Below, piece after piece: positions 50,107-59,404 of a DNA stretch of 64,000 bases. Numbering within the stretch: position 1 is the first letter of the stretch; each line of letters begins with the position of its first letter. The stretch is from contig DLHI01000035.1 of the NCBI GenBank assembly GCA_002483135.1, positions 246,448 through 310,447 of the forward strand, given 5' to 3'. This DNA is from Hyphomonadaceae bacterium UBA7672. GTDB taxonomy: Bacteria; Pseudomonadota; Alphaproteobacteria; Caulobacterales; Hyphomonadaceae. Made by a program: the position numbers and the translations under genes. Below the pieces are notes generated by a model. That model was not told the DNA's origin and did no database searches. It saw only the letters and a program-made list of their open reading frames with translations.

Positions 50107-51297
50107 TCAGCCGGTCGCATTTCGCCCGCTGCGTGTGTTGAATTGATGCACGTTAATGTCAGGGTCTTCCCCGGTGTCTCGCAGCGTGTCCCCGATCAGG
50201 CCAGCAAGTTCGCCGCGACGCGCAACGAACACATCGATGGGAAGCTCGAGAAGGCGTTGCCGGGGAGGAGCGATTAGCGTGGGCTCTTGCAACAGCCTGC
50301 GAACGAGATCGGGCAATTTGCGCGCGAGATCTTCATCTACCGTAAACCCTGTTCCACGGGCCTCGATCCACCTGGCCGTCTGCGTTCCTGAAGGTGCGAT
50401 CGCAGGCACGCCGAAGTATCCGCCCTCGTAGAGCCGGTTCGGAAGCAGCCAGTCGGAATTGAAGCCAGCCTCCATGAAATCCCCGGCCCAGACGACGTGG
50501 AGACCGGAGTAGATTCGGCTCAGGTCTTCCGGAGACCTGTACCGGCCATGATAGGTCAGGTTTGTTATGCCCTGTATCTGATCGTGAAAATCAGGAATTT
50601 CGGTTAGCGCCGGGGCGCCATGCAGGTCGATCTGGATTGCCGGACCGAATGTCCGGGCAAGGCTGGTGAGCAAATCGAGGCTGCGCTTGCAGCGAAGGAT
50701 GCCGATCCAGCCGATCCGCAGCGGCTTGGATGCGTCAACTTCGGCTGATGGCCGCTCGCCGTATGCGGCGCCGGGCGCAAGACGGTTCTCGATCAGGCTG
50801 GCGACATAGCGGCCACGATGACGCCTTTCGAAGTGGTTTTCGAGGAAGCCGGGCGAGGACACGACGAGCCGCCGCGTGCGGCGAAGCAGGGCGCCTTCCA
50901 TCCGCCGAAAGGCAAGACCAATCAGGTCTTTCCTGGTCAATAATCTATGAACGTCCAGCGCCTCGTAGATCACCGGCGTTTTCAGTTTCGTATACCGCTT
51001 GGCGAGGAAGGCGGTCGCCAGCATGTCGAGATTGCGCGCGTAGATCACATCGGCCGTGGCGAGCAGGTCGCGATGGCTTGCGGCGAGGCGCGCGCCGCGG
51101 AAGATCGACTTGATCCGCTGGGCGTAGGCGCCATCAAACGTGCGCCCCAGATCGATGTTTTCCCATTCCGGGCTGATGTCGTCGCGGCGGCGCATCGTGA
51201 AGCCGACCACGTCGAGCCCGTCGTCGCGAAAGCCCTGGATGCGGCGCCGAACTGCGGCGTCGGCGGCGTCGTGTGCGAAGAATGCGATACGCGTCAT
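50107..51297 (-). CDS. Glycosyltransferase family 1 (GT-B)
   Basis: This is a 396-residue protein from ATG 51297 beginning MTRIAFFAHDAADAAVRRRI. The GT-B fold is shown by VIYARNLDMLATAFLAKRY in the N-terminal lobe and LRIGWIGILRCKRSLDLLTS, ITNLTYHGRYRSPEDLSRIY and NRLYEGGYFGVPAIAPSGTQ (the E-x7-E-type region) in the C-terminal lobe. It transfers a nucleotide-activated sugar during exopolysaccharide repeat assembly. It diverges from the PPP phosphatase gene. Confidence 0.9.
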   Translation of the reverse strand: MTRIAFFAHDAADAAVRRRIQGFRDDGLDVVGFTMRRRDDISPEWENIDLGRTFDGAYAQRIKSIFRGARLAASHRDLLATADVIYARNLDMLATAFLAKRYTKLKTPVIYEALDVHRLLTRKDLIGLAFRRMEGALLRRTRRLVVSSPGFLENHFERRHRGRYVASLIENRLAPGAAYGERPSAEVDASKPLRIGWIGILRCKRSLDLLTSLARTFGPAIQIDLHGAPALTEIPDFHDQIQGITNLTYHGRYRSPEDLSRIYSGLHVVWAGDFMEAGFNSDWLLPNRLYEGGYFGVPAIAPSGTQTARWIEARGTGFTVDEDLARKLPDLVRRLLQEPTLIAPPRQRLLELPIDVFVARRGELAGLIGDTLRDTGEDPDINVHQFNTRSGRNATG

Positions 51298-51451
51298 GCG
51301 CGAATATGCCTGCAAGCTGCGGGCCCCGATCCCTGCAGTCGGTCTTGCCGTGTCTACGCCGCACGGCAACTGCATTAACCATGCACGCGAGAGTTGAAGT
51401 CTTTTGTCGCCGGCTGCCGTGGCGGCGCACAGTGCGGCAATGTCGTCCGGA

Positions 51452-52492
51452 ATGGTCTGGCAACACCTGTTCGGCAACTTGGCTTCACCCTTGCGAGGGG
51501 AGCGCGTCCGCTCAACTCGCCTGTTGCGGGGTGCGGCCGCCGCTTGCCTGAACGCGGGCGGGACGAAACAGGAGCTCGGATTGACCTCGCCGCTGCAGCG
51601 AACCCTTGAGGCGCTGTCCGGACCTGGCCGCTTCCTCGGCCAGGGGCTGGCTGGGGGCGTACGCCTGGTGCTGCGTGTGTTGCGGGGTGGCAGAGAACCT
51701 CCGATCTCCAACAAACCTGTGGTTTTTGAAGGCCCGCCGGCCTCGGTTCCCGAAGGGCGCAGGGTTTACGCGATCGGCGATATTCACGGCCGGGCCGATC
51801 TCCTTGTCCGCTTGCTGGAGGAACTCCGGCGGGATGCGGCGCAGGGAAAATTCGAGGGCCGGCCAATCCTGATTTTCCTTGGCGACTACGTTGATCGTGG
51901 TTTCCAGTCGCGCGACGTGATCGATGTCCTGCTGAGCGATTTGCTGTCTCCTTTCGAAACATACTTCCTGAAGGGTAACCACGAAGCGGCCATGCTCCAG
52001 TTCCTCGGCGACCCGTCGATCGGGCCACGCTGGGCGGAGTTCGGCGGGGCAGAGACTCTGGTTTCCTACGGTATCCAGCCGCCCCGCACTCGCACGTCTC
52101 TGGATGATTGGGCTCGCGCCTCCGACGAACTGCAACAGGTGCTGCCGCCCGAGCACCTGCACTTCCTCAGAAGCCTCGATCTAAGCGTCCGCCTCGGTGA
52201 CTATGTCTTTGTTCATGCAGGCGTTCGGCCTGGCGTGCCGCTGGACCAGCAGAGCGAATACGACATGCTGTGGATCCGCGACGAGTTCCTCAGCGACCGC
52301 AAGCCGCTGGGCGCGGTCATTGTCCACGGCCACACGCCGACGTCGGCGCCGCACCGGGATTCGCGGCGCGTTGGCCTCGATACGGGGGCGTATCTCAGTG
52401 GGCGGCTGACTGCGGCCCGATTTGAGCATGACACGGTCGAATTCATTGCGACGGGGCCGACCCTGCAATCGGCAACCGTACAGCGTGCTTAA
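51452..52492 (+). CDS. PPP-family serine/threonine phosphatase of the exopolysaccharide locus
   Basis: This is a metallophosphatase of about 346 residues; start is uncertain (ATG 51452 or 51440). PPP motifs are VYAIGDIHGRADLL, FLGDYVDRGFQSRDV and LKGNHEAAML, and the distal HGHTPTSAP. A 95-residue N-terminal region precedes the catalytic domain. Such phosphatases in alphaproteobacterial EPS loci may act on the tyrosine kinase or on saccharide phosphates. It heads the plus-strand export genes (Wza-like next, 13 bases away). Confidence 0.88.
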   Translation: MVWQHLFGNLASPLRGERVRSTRLLRGAAAACLNAGGTKQELGLTSPLQRTLEALSGPGRFLGQGLAGGVRLVLRVLRGGREPPISNKPVVFEGPPASVPEGRRVYAIGDIHGRADLLVRLLEELRRDAAQGKFEGRPILIFLGDYVDRGFQSRDVIDVLLSDLLSPFETYFLKGNHEAAMLQFLGDPSIGPRWAEFGGAETLVSYGIQPPRTRTSLDDWARASDELQQVLPPEHLHFLRSLDLSVRLGDYVFVHAGVRPGVPLDQQSEYDMLWIRDEFLSDRKPLGAVIVHGHTPTSAPHRDSRRVGLDTGAYLSGRLTAARFEHDTVEFIATGPTLQSATVQRA

Positions 52493-52505
52493 CAGGAGGT
52501 TGGTG

Positions 52506-53087
52506 ATGAACCCGTTCAGGAAGGCCGCACTGGCCATACTCAGCGTCGGCGTAGCCCTGTTGGCTGCGTGCACATCTTCGGCGGCCATGGGCAACGCCGA
52601 CGAACAGCTCGCGACTGGCGCGGCTTTTACCGGCTACAAGCTCGGCACGGGCGACGAACTCAAGGTTACCGTGTTCGGCGAGCCCGACCTGTCGGGAGCT
52701 TTCGTTGTCGATGGCCAGGGCACGATCACAATGTCGCTCATCGGCCAGGTCGAAATCGTCAACCTGACCGTTACCGAGACGAGCCGTCGCCTCGAAGAGC
52801 GCCTCAAGGATGGCTGGCTGCGCGATCCCAAGGTTACGGTCGAGCTGATCAAGGGCCGCCCCTACTACATTCTCGGCGAGGTCAACAAACCGGGCGAATA
52901 TCCGTTCGTCTCCGGCCTCACGGTGATGAACGCCATCGCCAGCGCGGGAGACTTCACCTACCGCGCCGACAAGGTCCGCATTCTCATCAAGAGCGCCGAC
53001 AGCCCCAACGAACGCGAAGTCGAGCTGACCCCGACGACCGCTGTGCGCCCGGGTGACACGATCCGCATTCGCGAACGCTTCTTCTAG
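52506..53087 (+). CDS. Wza-like polysaccharide export lipoprotein
   Basis: This is a 193-residue lipoprotein from ATG 52506 with an AGGAGG ribosome-binding site. Signal MNPFRKAALAILSVGVALLAAC (Cys22). Poly_export motif YKLGTGDELKVTVFGEPDLSG and the SLBB-type RPYYILGEVNKPGEYPF follow. It is shorter than E. coli Wza (one SLBB domain, no C-terminal helix), as in many alphaproteobacterial export proteins. It forms the periplasmic part of the outer-membrane polysaccharide channel with the Wzc-like kinase. Confidence 0.95.
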   Translation: MNPFRKAALAILSVGVALLAACTSSAAMGNADEQLATGAAFTGYKLGTGDELKVTVFGEPDLSGAFVVDGQGTITMSLIGQVEIVNLTVTETSRRLEERLKDGWLRDPKVTVELIKGRPYYILGEVNKPGEYPFVSGLTVMNAIASAGDFTYRADKVRILIKSADSPNEREVELTPTTAVRPGDTIRIRERFF

Positions 53088-53117
53088 CTCCTGACGAACA
53101 GGGAAGGGCAGATCGTC

Positions 53118-53591
53118 TTGGCCAGGTTGGCGACTCTTCAGGAACGTGGCGCGCCCCCGCGCGTCGCAATCCGTATTGCGACGGGCATTGCCGGCCTCTC
53201 CCTGCTGGCAATGTTTCCGGCCGCGCAGGCGCAGGAGAGCGACGAACTGGCCAGCAAGTTGGCCGGTGGTGTGCGATGCGACGGGGCCAATGCACTGGCA
53301 GACCTTTCCGCCAATCTCGCAAAAGTTCCATCGGCCGCTGCGGAAATGGTTACCGGCGCCCTTACAGCGCTCGCCGCTGATGAAGCGACGTGCGAGCCGG
53401 TTCGGGCTGCCGCGCAGTCGCTTGTGGCGGAAACCGGGACGCTCGCGGACGCGGGGTCAAACGCACCGGATCCGGCGCGGGCGCTCGTTGAGGCGACGCT
53501 TGTGGAGGCCGACAGGCGCGCCGCAGCGATGAAATTCGAAGTGGGGCCACCCCCCCTTAACCTCAGTCGAGGCAGAAGGGGTGGTTCGTGA
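53118..53591 (+). CDS. Small secreted protein in the exopolysaccharide locus
   Basis: This is a 157-residue protein from TTG 53118 (GGGAAGGG upstream). A signal peptide (about residues 16-39, VAIRIATGIAGLSLLAMFPA ... AQAQ) is followed by an Ala-rich helical domain with two cysteines (VRCDGANALADL, EATCEPVRAAA). The C terminus is Arg/Gly-rich. I do not recognise it. It lies between the export lipoprotein and the outer-membrane barrel, so it probably belongs to the export machinery. The TTG start is unusual but supported by the ribosome-binding site. Confidence 0.6.
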   Translation: MARLATLQERGAPPRVAIRIATGIAGLSLLAMFPAAQAQESDELASKLAGGVRCDGANALADLSANLAKVPSAAAEMVTGALTALAADEATCEPVRAAAQSLVAETGTLADAGSNAPDPARALVEATLVEADRRAAAMKFEVGPPPLNLSRGRRGGS

Positions 53592-53718
53592 AGCTGACAC
53601 TCGTTGTCCCAATCGGGCGCGAGGATGCAGCTCAACCGCAGCGCGAGCCGAGGCCGGCCCCGGCCTCGATCTTGCTATCTGCGGGTGAATAGGGATCGGC
53701 CCGAGAAGGTAAACGCCA

Positions 53719-54951
53719 ATGAAGCCCTCGCTGAAACAACTTCTGCTCACCACCGCGATCGCCGCAACGGTCGCCCCGGTCGCTGCAGCCCAGGACAATC
53801 CGTTCGCACGCGGCCGCTATGTCGACGTGACCGAGCGCTCGCAACCCGAATTCGACCCGCAGCCGGTTCGTGCGGGCGGCTTCGATGTCTCGAGCAGTGT
53901 CGGGGTTGCAGCCGAGTACAATGACAACATTCTCGCCACGCCCGCCAACGAGATCAGCGACACGATCCTCCGGGCGACGCCGCGGATCCGGGCCCGCTCG
54001 ACCTGGTCTGTCCATGAACTGGAGGCTGGCGCCGAAGTCACGCATCGCGAATACATCGACAACGGAGACGAGTCCTCGACGGACTACAACCTGTTCGTGA
54101 ACGGCCGTATCGACGTGACCCGAGACTTCCAATTCCGTCTCGGCGCCGATACCGCTCACATCACGGAAGAGCGCTACGCCGCCGCTTCGTTCGGCACAAA
54201 CGAAGCCGCCCAGTTTGACAGGTCGTCCGTGTACGCGCAGGCGCTCTATCGTAACGATCGTATCCAGCTGGAAGGCACCGTCGGCGCCTCTGACGAACAG
54301 TTCGACCAACTGGCGCAGCAGCTCATCCGCGACAACACCACGACCTATGTCAACGGCCGCGTCTCTTACGCCGTCTCGCCCGACATCGCCTTCTTCGTTC
54401 AGGCGCGCCGGTCGGAACTCGACTACGACGATCCGGATCGTGACGGCACCCGCACCACGATGGACGCTGGCGTCAACTTCGAACTGGCCGCCCCGATCCG
54501 CGGCGAGATCGCCATCGGCAACTTCAGCGAAGAACGTGACGTCGCCACCTATGGTGATGTCGAAGGCCTGAACATTGCCGGCAACGTCAAATGGTTCCCG
54601 ACCGATCTGACCACGGTGACCTTCATCGCGAACCGCGGCGTCATAGATCCCGGTCTCGCCACGTCGGCGACCGCAATCAACACGGCATTCGGCATCCGCG
54701 TCGATCACGAGCTGCTGCGCAACCTTCTCCTGTTCGGAAATATCCGCCAGGAGAACAATGCGTATGAAGGCTCGGTTATCGACCGCGATGACGACGCGCT
54801 CAGCCTCGCCCTCGGCGGCGCCTACAAACTCAATCCCAACATGCATCTCGAGTTTGCGCTCACGACTCGCTCGCAGGACTCGAGCGGGGCGAATGCGGGA
54901 CCTGATCTTGACGTCAACACGATCAGCGCCGGCATCCGCTTCTTCCCATAG
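53719..54951 (+). CDS. Outer-membrane beta-barrel protein of the exopolysaccharide locus
   Basis: This is a 410-residue protein with a signal peptide (MKPSLKQLLLTTAIAATVAP ... AAAQ) and alternating beta-strand pattern through the rest, ending in a C-terminal Phe strand motif ISAGIRFFP. SSVGVAAEYNDNILATP is typical of the BBP2/putative beta-barrel family (PF10082-like) found next to Wzc genes. It likely takes part in outer-membrane export or modification of the polysaccharide. Confidence 0.88.
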   Translation: MKPSLKQLLLTTAIAATVAPVAAAQDNPFARGRYVDVTERSQPEFDPQPVRAGGFDVSSSVGVAAEYNDNILATPANEISDTILRATPRIRARSTWSVHELEAGAEVTHREYIDNGDESSTDYNLFVNGRIDVTRDFQFRLGADTAHITEERYAAASFGTNEAAQFDRSSVYAQALYRNDRIQLEGTVGASDEQFDQLAQQLIRDNTTTYVNGRVSYAVSPDIAFFVQARRSELDYDDPDRDGTRTTMDAGVNFELAAPIRGEIAIGNFSEERDVATYGDVEGLNIAGNVKWFPTDLTTVTFIANRGVIDPGLATSATAINTAFGIRVDHELLRNLLLFGNIRQENNAYEGSVIDRDDDALSLALGGAYKLNPNMHLEFALTTRSQDSSGANAGPDLDVNTISAGIRFFP

Positions 54952-55000
54952 TCAGGCCTTCGCTCGGCCAGTGTAGCGAGTAGCGTTCGGAGTACGTACG

Positions 55001-57289
55001 TTGAACAAGGTCTATCCGCTCGACGTGTCATCGGGATATCCCCGTGGCGCGCTGCCTGTTGGGCAGGTTGCGCCCGAAGGCGAGAACGTGATCACCTTCC
55101 AACGCGTGCTCCGCGCGCTGCGGCGGCGCCTTGGCGTCATGGTCGCTGTGTTCGTTCTGACATTCGCGGCTGTCGCCATCCACTCGTTCCAGTTGACGCC
55201 GGCCTACACCGCAACGGCGCGCGTGATCGTCAACACGCGCGACCAGAACATCATCGATATCGGATCGGTGCTCTCCGGCATGCCGGCCAACTCGGCCATC
55301 CTCGACACTGAAGCCGAGATCCTTCGCAGCCGCACGCTGGTCGAAAAGGTCGTCAAGCGCCTCGACCTCGTGAACAATCCGGAATTCAATGCATCGAAGG
55401 CGGAACCCAGCGAATGGGACCAGCGCATCGACGGCATCAAGTCGTTCATCAAAGGCCTGCTGCCGTTCGGCAACAGCGATACCGCCGATGCGACCGATCA
55501 GCCCCCGGAAGATCCCGCTGCAGCCGAGCGCGCGGAACTGGACAGCGTGATCAGCACGCTTCGTGAGAAGATCGCTGTCAACCGCGTCGGTTCGACCTAC
55601 ATCATCGAGATCAGCGCCACCAGTCGCGATCGGAAGATGGCGGCGCTGCTCGCGAACACTCTTTCCGAAGTCTATCTCGACAACCAGCTCGACACGAAGT
55701 TTGCCGCGACCCGCCGCGCCCAGGAGTGGCTCGACGCCCGCGTCGGCGAGCTGCGCGACGAACTGCGCGATGCTGAAAGCCGCGTGGAATCGCACCGGGC
55801 CGCGACGGGACTGCTGCGCACAGGCGGCGACACGCTGACCGAGCAGACCATCCGTTCGATCAATGCCGATCTCACCGCCGCCCAGGCGGACTATGCGACG
55901 AAGAGCGCGCGCCTGCGCAATATGAACGAGCAAATGCGCGAGGGACGCGGCATCGACACGATTGCCGAGGCTCAGAGCTCGACGGTCATCTCGAACCTGC
56001 GCGCCTCGCAGACCGTTCTGTCGGCCCGCAAGTCCGACACGATGCGGCGCTATGGCGAGAAGCACCCCGAATACCAGAAGATCATTCTGGAGGAGCAGGA
56101 CAACCAGCGCCTCATCAACGCCGAACTCCAACGGATTGCCTCCTCGCTGGAGCAGGAAGTTCTGATTGCGCGCGAACGGGTCAGCAGCCTGCAGAGCAGC
56201 CTGAACCGCGCCAAGGGCGAACTGGCCGCGAACAACCGCGCCGGCGTTGAACAGGCGGCCCTCGAGCGTGACGCCACCGCGACACGTACGCTGTTCGAGG
56301 AATTCAACAATCGCTTCAAGGAAACCACTGAACTCGACGGCATCACGGAAGCCGACGCTGTCGTCGACAGTTATGCGCCGGTGCCGGGCAGCCCGAGCTT
56401 CCCGAACACCAATCTCAACCTGATGCTGGGCTTCATGCTTGGCATGGCGCTGGCGGGCCTTGTCGGCCTGGTGCTGGAGCTCCTCGACAACTTCATTTCC
56501 TCGCCCGAGGAAGCAGAGCTGGTTTCTGGCGTTCCGTATATCGGCCAGATTCCGCTGTTGCCCGCGGCCGGCGCGTTCACCAAGGCGCGCATCAAGCCGG
56601 CGGAGTATCTGATCGACAAGCCGCACTCCGGCTTTGCCGAGGCCTACCGCCATCTGCGCGCCTCGATCATGTTCGCTGACATCGACAAGGCCGCGAAAAC
56701 CGTCGCTGTCGTGTCCTCGCTGCCCAGCGAAGGCAAGACAAGCATGACCTATTGCCTGGGCCGCATGGCTGCCATGTCTGGCACCAAGACGATCGTGATC
56801 GACGGCGACATCCGCCTGCGCCAGCTGACAGAGACGTCGGGCGTGAAGTGCGAAGCCGGCCTGCTGGAATACCTCTTCGGCGAAGCGCGCCTGGCTGATG
56901 CGGTGCAGACCGACGAGAAGACGGGCCTGCACATCCTGCCGCTGTCAGACCGCAAGCATACGCCGCGTGATGTCTTCGGCAGCCGGGCTTTCGATGCCCT
57001 GCTCAACATGCTGCAGCAGAGCTACGACCTGATCATCATCGACACGGGTCCGATCCTGCTGATGGCCGAAACGCGCGTCGTCACGTCCAAGGTTGACCAG
57101 GTCGTTGTCGCTACCCGGTGGCGCAAGACGACCCGCAACACCCTGCGCGAGACGATGAAGATCCTGCGCGACTTCCACGCCAACGTTGCCGGCGTCGTGC
57201 TGACCTTCGTCGACCTGCGGAAGAAGGCGCACCACGATTACACCGCCGCCAACTACAAGGCGTACGCAAAGTACTATCACGAGAAATAG
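55001..57289 (+). CDS. Wzz-Wzc fusion: polysaccharide co-polymerase with tyrosine kinase domain
   Basis: This is a 762-residue protein from TTG 55001. Wzz TM1 is near residue 45-68 (LGVMVAVFVLTFAAVAIHSF), with a long periplasmic coiled region and GNVR-like core to about 460. TM2 (NLMLGFMLGMALAGLVGLVLELL) is followed by a BY-kinase domain. Walker A is SSLPSEGKTSMTY (Lys579), Walker A' is TIVIDGDIRLRQL and Walker B is YDLIIIDTGPILL. The C-terminal 16 residues hold five tyrosines (747, 752, 755, 758, 759), the expected autophosphorylation cluster. It controls chain length and export. Confidence 0.95.
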   Translation: MNKVYPLDVSSGYPRGALPVGQVAPEGENVITFQRVLRALRRRLGVMVAVFVLTFAAVAIHSFQLTPAYTATARVIVNTRDQNIIDIGSVLSGMPANSAILDTEAEILRSRTLVEKVVKRLDLVNNPEFNASKAEPSEWDQRIDGIKSFIKGLLPFGNSDTADATDQPPEDPAAAERAELDSVISTLREKIAVNRVGSTYIIEISATSRDRKMAALLANTLSEVYLDNQLDTKFAATRRAQEWLDARVGELRDELRDAESRVESHRAATGLLRTGGDTLTEQTIRSINADLTAAQADYATKSARLRNMNEQMREGRGIDTIAEAQSSTVISNLRASQTVLSARKSDTMRRYGEKHPEYQKIILEEQDNQRLINAELQRIASSLEQEVLIARERVSSLQSSLNRAKGELAANNRAGVEQAALERDATATRTLFEEFNNRFKETTELDGITEADAVVDSYAPVPGSPSFPNTNLNLMLGFMLGMALAGLVGLVLELLDNFISSPEEAELVSGVPYIGQIPLLPAAGAFTKARIKPAEYLIDKPHSGFAEAYRHLRASIMFADIDKAAKTVAVVSSLPSEGKTSMTYCLGRMAAMSGTKTIVIDGDIRLRQLTETSGVKCEAGLLEYLFGEARLADAVQTDEKTGLHILPLSDRKHTPRDVFGSRAFDALLNMLQQSYDLIIIDTGPILLMAETRVVTSKVDQVVVATRWRKTTRNTLRETMKILRDFHANVAGVVLTFVDLRKKAHHDYTAANYKAYAKYYHEK

Positions 57290-57309
57290 GGTCAGGCTGG
57301 GGAGCTTGG

Positions 57310-57346
57310 GCGCCTCGCATCGAAGGATGCGGGGCGCTTTGCGTTT
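57310..57346 (+). terminator. Intrinsic terminator after the Wzz-Wzc gene
   Basis: GCGCCTCGCATC (57310-57321) pairs with GATGCGGGGCGC (57326-57337) over a GAAG loop, with one G-T pair, followed by TTTGCGTTT. It lies 20 bases past the stop and marks the end of the export operon before the convergent metC-like gene. Confidence 0.8.
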
Positions 57347-58536
57347 CAACCCAGCTTTGCCAGCGCTTGTTCGAGATCCGCGATCAGGTCTGCCGGATCT
57401 TCGAGGCCGACCGACAGCCTGATCAACGGACCGGGGAGGTCGGGCTTGCTGACGGTTCGCTTGAGCTGTGGGTCGCAATGGATGGCGAGGCTCTCGAAGC
57501 CGCCATACGAAAAGCCAAGGCTGAAAAGTTCAAGCGCATCGAGGAAGGCGTGAACCTGTTCCGTTGGCGCTTTCTTGACGGCGATGCTGAAGAGACCCGA
57601 CGAGCCGGTGAAGTCGCGCTTCCAGAGCGCATGACCGGGATCGTCTTCGAGGGCAGGGTGAAGGACGCGCTGCACTGACGGATGGTTCTTGAGCCAGCGC
57701 GCGACGATCAGTGCAGCCTTCTCGTGCTGGTTCATCCGGAGCGGCAACGACCGGGCGCCGCGCAACACGGCATAGGCATCGTCCGGCGCGACATTGGAGC
57801 CGAGGTCTGCGACCGTGTCCTTCAGCTGGGTGAACACGTCCTCGGTGTTGGTGTGCATCGCGCCGTTCAGTATGTCAGCGCCACCGCTGACATACTTGGT
57901 GTTGGCCTGCACTGATATGTCGAAGCCCAACGCCAACGGCTTGTGAAAGACGCCGCCGCTCCACGTGTTGTCCATCACGCTGATGACGCCGGCCGCGCGG
58001 GCCGCCGCAGCCATGGCAGGCGCATCCGCCACTTCGAACGTCATCGAGCCCGGGCTTTCGACGAAAAGCACGCTGGTGTCGGCGCGGATGAGTTCGGCGA
58101 TGCCCGCGCTGATTTCGGGATCGAAATAGGTGACCTCAACGCCCCAGCGCTTCAGCATGCGGTCGACGAAACGCCGTGTCGGCCCATAGACATTGTCGCC
58201 GACAAGCACGTGGCCGCCGTGTTTGGCGAATGCAAGAAACGGAATGATGCACGCCATCAGGCCGGAGGGCGCCAGCGCGCAATGCGAAGAGCCTTCGATT
58301 TCGCACAACGCCTCTTTCAGAGCTTCATGCGTAGCCGTTCCGTGGCGGCCATAGGTCCAGCCGCCGGGCTCGAACAGCTTGGCGGCGCTTTCGACGATGA
58401 CGGTCGATGCGCGCTGCACGACGGGATTGACGCCGCCGTGTGTGAGCGACCTGTCGCGACCGGCGTGACTTACACGGGTCGAAAGGTTGCCCTTTGCCGG
58501 TGTCCGCTTGCTACCCTTGCCGCGTGCCGGCGCCAT
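57346..58536 (-). CDS. metC: Cystathionine beta-lyase family PLP enzyme
   Basis: This is a 396-residue Cys/Met-metabolism PLP enzyme. THEALKEALCEIEGSSHCALAPSGLMA, YGPTRRFVDRML, MDNTWSGGVF (PLP Asp), QANTKYVSGGADILNG (Schiff-base Lys) and GSSGLFSIAVK follow the metC/cystathionine gamma-synthase order. The N terminus has a basic 25-residue extension. The likely reaction is cystathionine to homocysteine, pyruvate and ammonia; a gamma-lyase activity cannot be excluded. It lies 4 bases after the sulfurtransferase gene (operon). Confidence 0.9.
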   Translation of the reverse strand: MAPARGKGSKRTPAKGNLSTRVSHAGRDRSLTHGGVNPVVQRASTVIVESAAKLFEPGGWTYGRHGTATHEALKEALCEIEGSSHCALAPSGLMACIIPFLAFAKHGGHVLVGDNVYGPTRRFVDRMLKRWGVEVTYFDPEISAGIAELIRADTSVLFVESPGSMTFEVADAPAMAAAARAAGVISVMDNTWSGGVFHKPLALGFDISVQANTKYVSGGADILNGAMHTNTEDVFTQLKDTVADLGSNVAPDDAYAVLRGARSLPLRMNQHEKAALIVARWLKNHPSVQRVLHPALEDDPGHALWKRDFTGSSGLFSIAVKKAPTEQVHAFLDALELFSLGFSYGGFESLAIHCDPQLKRTVSKPDLPGPLIRLSVGLEDPADLIADLEQALAKLG

Positions 58537-58540
58537 TGGA

Positions 58541-59404
58541 TCAGCCTGTCACGACGGGTGTTGCAGCGCTCTCTGCGCCCCATTCCGTCCACGAGCCGTC
58601 ATAAACTGCCGCGCCATCATGCCCCGCAACCGATTGGGCCAGTGCGAGGATGGCTGCGGTGACGCCGGAGCCGCACGAATTGATGATGGGCTTCGAAAGG
58701 TCGACGCCGGCCTTCTCGAAGACGGCGCGGATGTCGGCTTCGGGCTTGAAGCGGCCATCCGGTGCGAGGACTTCACCGTAAGGCACGTTGAGGGAGCCGG
58801 GCATGTGTCCGCCGCGAAGGCCGGGCCGGGGTTCGGGCGCCGTACCGTTGAATCGTCCAGCTGATCGCGCGTCGACGATCTGTGCACCGCCGGCCTCGAC
58901 GGTCTGCTTCATCTGATCGAGATCGCGAACCAGGTCGCGGCGCGGTCGGACGGTGAAGTGACGATCGGCCATATAATGCGGCGGCAGGTCCTCGATGCCG
59001 CCTCCGGCGGCGCGCCATGCTTCGAAGCCGCCATCAAGCACAGCGACGTCGGCATGGCCCATCACCCGGAACATCCACCAGACACGCGCCGAGGCAAGAA
59101 ACCCGTTCTGGTCGTAGCAGATCACGCGGTGACCATCGCCCAGGCCCATGCGGCGGACGCGGGAGGAGAACTTCTCGGGTGCTGGAAGCATGTGAGGCAG
59201 GGTGCTGTCCGTGTCCGCCACATCGTCGATATCGAAGAAACGCGCGCCGGGAACGTGGTGGGCGTCATAAAGCTGCCGACCCGTGCGTGGCGAACCGGGC
59301 ATGAAATAGGTGCAGTCGAGGACGCGGACGTCTGGCGCATTGAGGTGCGAGACCAGCCACTCGGCGGAAACGATAGGTTTGTCCGGCGTGAAGTGCGCAA
59401 CCAT
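58541..59404 (-). CDS. sseA: 3-mercaptopyruvate sulfurtransferase (rhodanese family)
   Basis: This is a 287-residue two-domain rhodanese from ATG 59404. The N-terminal domain has VSAEWLVSHLNAPDVRVLD, AHHVPGARFFDIDDVAD and YDQNGFLASARVWWMFRVMG, with no Cys in its pseudo-active loop. The C-terminal domain has IVDARSAGRFNG, GHMPGSLNVPYGEV and the active-site loop NSCGSGVTAAI. The GSGVT loop is the mercaptopyruvate-type signature. It transfers sulfur from mercaptopyruvate and lies upstream of metC in one unit. Confidence 0.92.
   Translation of the reverse strand: MVAHFTPDKPIVSAEWLVSHLNAPDVRVLDCTYFMPGSPRTGRQLYDAHHVPGARFFDIDDVADTDSTLPHMLPAPEKFSSRVRRMGLGDGHRVICYDQNGFLASARVWWMFRVMGHADVAVLDGGFEAWRAAGGGIEDLPPHYMADRHFTVRPRRDLVRDLDQMKQTVEAGGAQIVDARSAGRFNGTAPEPRPGLRGGHMPGSLNVPYGEVLAPDGRFKPEADIRAVFEKAGVDLSKPIINSCGSGVTAAILALAQSVAGHDGAAVYDGSWTEWGAESAATPVVTG

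Noticed and set aside
55028..56932. 634-codon minus-strand frame opposite the Wzz-Wzc gene
   Set aside because: A shadow frame; the plus strand holds a full kinase with Walker motifs.
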